Shown here one piece after another: positions 61,501 to 64,000 of a stretch of 64,000 nucleotides of DNA. Position numbers and translations under genes: made by a program. Source of the DNA: Thuidium tamariscinum. Lineage: Eukaryota; Streptophyta; Bryopsida; Hypnales; Thuidiaceae. The stretch lies in NCBI GenBank assembly GCA_947034885.2, contig OX344752.2, positions 9,858,001 through 9,922,000 of the forward strand. The letters are read 5' to 3'. Positions within the stretch are counted from its first letter, which is position 1; each line of letters starts with the position of its first letter. The notes beneath the pieces were generated by a model. The model had not been told where the DNA came from. It was given only the letters and a program-made list of their open reading frames with translations, and did not search any database.

Positions 61501-62988
61501 TCAGATTACACGGGTCCGAGCTCTGGGAGCACAGCAGTGGTGGCTCTACTTCGAGGGAATAAGCTCTTTGTTGCAAATGCTGGAGACTCTCGATGCATCA
61601 TGTCTCGACGTGGCAAGGTTATCACCGACCCAATTTTGAATTATGGTATTGATTTTGTATGAGTAGTGGAATGTTTCTGTACGTGTCAGTAGATATTTCC
61701 TTTGGTACTACTGACTCAGAAAAAAACGTCTGGTTTTCCTTATTCTGCACAGGCTATAGACCTTTCAGTAGATCACAAACCTGAGCTAGAACACGAGAGG
61801 CTAAGGATTCAAAATGCTGGAGGATTCGTTTTCGCTGGGCGTGTGAACGGTAGTCTTAATCTGACACGAGCAATTGGTATGCATTTTGAACCATTGTACA
61901 CAAGGCTCATTTCTCCCAATGCTGCTCTCATCGTAATGTTTTGTGCTCCTAGGAACTGTAGCCTTGAGAAGGATACTTTCTGTGAAGCACTTCTTTCTGG
62001 CAGGCTGAAACTTGGTGCATGCAGGGGACATGGAATTTAAGTATCAACCAGACTTGCCGCCTGATAAGCAGATAGTGACCTGCTGTCCTGATATAAGACA
62101 GGTAAATTCCATACTATCTTTTCACCGAACGTCATCCACCCATGACTTCATTTTTTTTTATAATTCTAGGCAATTCCCGTTTACGTGCGGATTTCAAAGC
62201 GGCTAATTGTATAGGTCAACGTCTTTTATAATCGATGTGCTTTTGGGGTTGCTACAGGTGGATCTTGGACCCGAGGACGAGTTTCTTGTGCTGGCCTGTG
62301 ATGGAATATGGTATCTGCTAGAACAAAAATTTTACCTTTCTGTATCAAAATACATATTGCTTATTTCTGGGTCTTCATTCTGCAAAAGTCGACAGTATGA
62401 GTCCTATTTGTGGATAAAATCCACTTTATCAGATGAGTTCATTTGGCTTTGTAGGTCTGTCTTTTAAGATTGCATGGGAGAGCTCATCTCCTTACTAGTG
62501 CTTTTGTGGTAGAATCTTGGTGTTCACGGTGCTGGTAGTGCAATTGTATGCCAAACGTTGTCTGAAATTCTGTACACTCATTGGTGATAAATTTGTCTGC
62601 AGGGATGTCATGACAAGTCAAGAAGTCGTGGACTTCGTTAGTCAGAGATTACCCTCCGTAAGTAATCCCACTTTTGTGATTGTTGTGTGTATCTGTTTGA
62701 GTAGCTACAATAGACGCGCAAGTTCCGTCCATTCAATAGCAGTGCACAAATTGTTTCGCTTACGAATGCATTGTGTTTTCTCGAGTGTAGTGTTTTGCAA
62801 GTCTAATTTTTGCTTGTGCTTGCTTTCCCTAGGCTAAAAGTTTATCACCCTTATGTGGGGAGATTCTCGATCACTGTCTGTCACCAAGCACCCGCCAGCA
62901 AGAAGGGTGTGACAACATGAGCATCATCATTGTCCAACTGAAAAAACTGGGAGGGTCGGGATCTGCTTCCAAAGACTCAAGTTTGTGA
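58525..62988 (+). CDS. Protein phosphatase 2C (PP2C), plant PP2C-60-like
   Basis: Ten coding exons: 58525-58641, 60083-60152, 60430-60538, 60896-61052, 61492-61617, 61753-61876, 62025-62101, 62258-62310, 62603-62657 and 62833-62988. All introns are GT-AG and in phase, giving 347 residues. It is a Mg/Mn-dependent Ser/Thr phosphatase. The start [19 protein letters not shown], with [19 protein letters not shown], is the signature of the At4g31860-like plant subgroup; Gly2 suggests possible N-myristoylation. Metal-site motifs are intact: FGIFDGHGG (D59, G60), ANAGDSR (D183), [19 protein letters not shown] (D236), LACDGIWD (D275) and GCDNMS (D323). The insert [10 protein letters not shown]...[23 protein letters not shown] is also typical. 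Intron 1 (1.44 kb) is enlarged by a TTAA-type element. The substrate is unknown. Confidence 0.94.
58917..59534. mobile_element. TTAA-flanked piggyBac-like element in PP2C intron 1
   Basis: TTAA (58913-58916), CCCCTAAATGCCCAAGG, about 618 bases, then the exact inverse CCTTGGGCATTTAGGGG and TTAA (59535-59538). The perfect inverted repeat is 17 bases. The flanks beyond TTAA do not match each other, so TTAA is the duplicated target. It appears to sit within an older relative whose right end TTTAGGGG and TTAA are at 59701-59712. No frame. Confidence 0.8.
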
Positions 62989-64000
62989 TGCTCGTTTATG
63001 GTGACCTCTTGAGGACCTGCAAAAGGATTAACTGCTAGTAGGTGCCTGGTGTAAAGTCTTCCTTAGCAAAGTCCAAGTTATAGATAGTTTCAATTTTTCT
63101 TGAGGATTTTTAGCATAAATCCTGTTCTTGGCGAATCGCAATGTGTGTTAGATCTTGGCTTCAGTACCGGCTCCTTTGGTTTAATGCATTACTTTCGAAG
63201 GATTGATCGACCTTGAAAGAGTGTAAACTTTATGTGTATTCTTCATGAGTGAGTTATCAATTTATATTTGTTCATGTTCATGGATTTTGAGCTCGTATAG
63301 GCAGTTTGTCGTTCCTCTTGCAACACGCTCCTTTTCATCTTTTTTAGCTGCGGATATCGATTATAATTGATCAAGATTGTGTTCCAAGAATGGAGGTGAT
63401 TTGGGAAACACGATTTTAAATCTCTAATCGACCCGTTTTTACTTCGAGACTAGTTTCCTTTGCATTTCACTCACAATTGCATTCTCCTTTTTGGAGAGGA
63501 AGAAAAGTAGAGTGAATCTTACGTGTTTTCCGAGGGCCCCTAAAATGCATGGCATATACAGAATAGGTGTAGGTCTCAATTTGGCAAGGATTTGGATAGC
63601 CAGAGGAACATCATCTGATTTCACTTTTGACATCCATCCCTTTCTAACTGGAGAATGGAGAAATCCTTTTTAAGTCCAACTCAAAGACTCCTGTTATTTT
63701 TTCCCTTCAACAAATAAATGTAGTCAATGGAATACATCCTACCATTTGCATCTCTATGAACTTCATTTTCTAATCAATTCAAAGGTTGGAGGTAGAAGAA
63801 AAGAGATGCAAAAGTTTGAAGTTGATTATGAATTCATCCACCTTTGGAAGTTGCATGAATAACAAAATGATAATTTCAATCTTGCAATTGGCATGTTTCA
63901 ATTCCATCTTAACCCTTCAAGGACTAACACCTTATTTACACCAAAGAAGAGACAAAACTGCCATTTCTATTGCAAAAAGGATAAAGAGCTGAAATTATTA
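62989..64000. other. PP2C 3' UTR and AT-rich flank
   Basis: Probable 3' UTR to about 63.3 kb, then AT-rich DNA without a supported gene. TTAA (63909-63912) followed by CCCTTCAAGGACTAAC could be the left end of another TTAA-type element continuing beyond the window; with one end visible this is weak. Confidence 0.45.

Noticed and set aside
1..64000. CRISPR arrays, bacterial operons, rRNA genes or organelle genes
   Set aside because: No spaced direct-repeat arrays, operon-like gene packing or rRNA-like sequence was seen; the intron-containing plant genes show nuclear DNA.

Overview
This window is nuclear DNA of a land plant. Its genes are intron-rich, have GT-AG introns, and match plant families in their plant-specific form: a DIVARICATA-type MYB, a SIP1-clade trihelix factor, and a STICHEL-like DnaX protein. 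They sit as islands of more balanced base composition in long, very AT-rich, repeat-filled intergenic DNA. I cannot name the species. A non-seed plant (bryophyte or lycophyte) is my best guess, and that is inference only.

Layout. 1-1.4 kb: 3' part of a MYB-related (SHAQKYF) gene, + strand. 1.4-9.6 kb: AT-rich repeats. 9.6-12.0 kb: trihelix transcription factor, - strand. 12-24.6 kb: AT-rich repeats and transposon remnants, with faint exon-like fragments near 22.6-23.5 kb. 24.7-33 kb: five-exon STICHEL-like AAA+ gene, + strand. 35.2-39.5 kb: UDP-N-acetylglucosamine pyrophosphorylase, - strand, six coding exons, one intron with a GC donor. 40.7-43.7 kb: CAAX prenyl protease 2 (RCE1), + strand, eight exons, divergent from the previous gene. 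43.9-57.3 kb: AT-rich repeats. 57.4-63 kb: PP2C phosphatase, + strand, ten coding exons plus a 5'-UTR intron. The six genes do not form a pathway; they are ordinary housekeeping or regulatory neighbours. I rebuilt exon structures by hand from splice signals, reading phase and family similarity.

The most interesting signal is in the repeats. A dispersed family of about 0.2-1.3 kb elements begins CCCCTAAA, ends TTTAGGGG and is flanked by TTAA on both sides. One copy (52711-53437) is inserted in the left inverted repeat of an older hairpin element. The undisturbed right repeat of that element keeps the pre-insertion site with a single TTAA, so TTAA target duplication can be read directly from this window. 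That is the hallmark of piggyBac-type transposition, which I recall as rare or unreported in land plants. No transposase was seen, so these look like non-autonomous MITE-type copies. One lies in an intron of the PP2C gene.

Other mobile DNA includes CACTA-like elements (one with an empty-site paralogue 1.4 kb away), two elements with 8-bp target duplications (one splitting a pseudogene fragment of the pyrophosphorylase first exon), a Stowaway-like element, tRNA-derived SINE-like heads and several long foldbacks.
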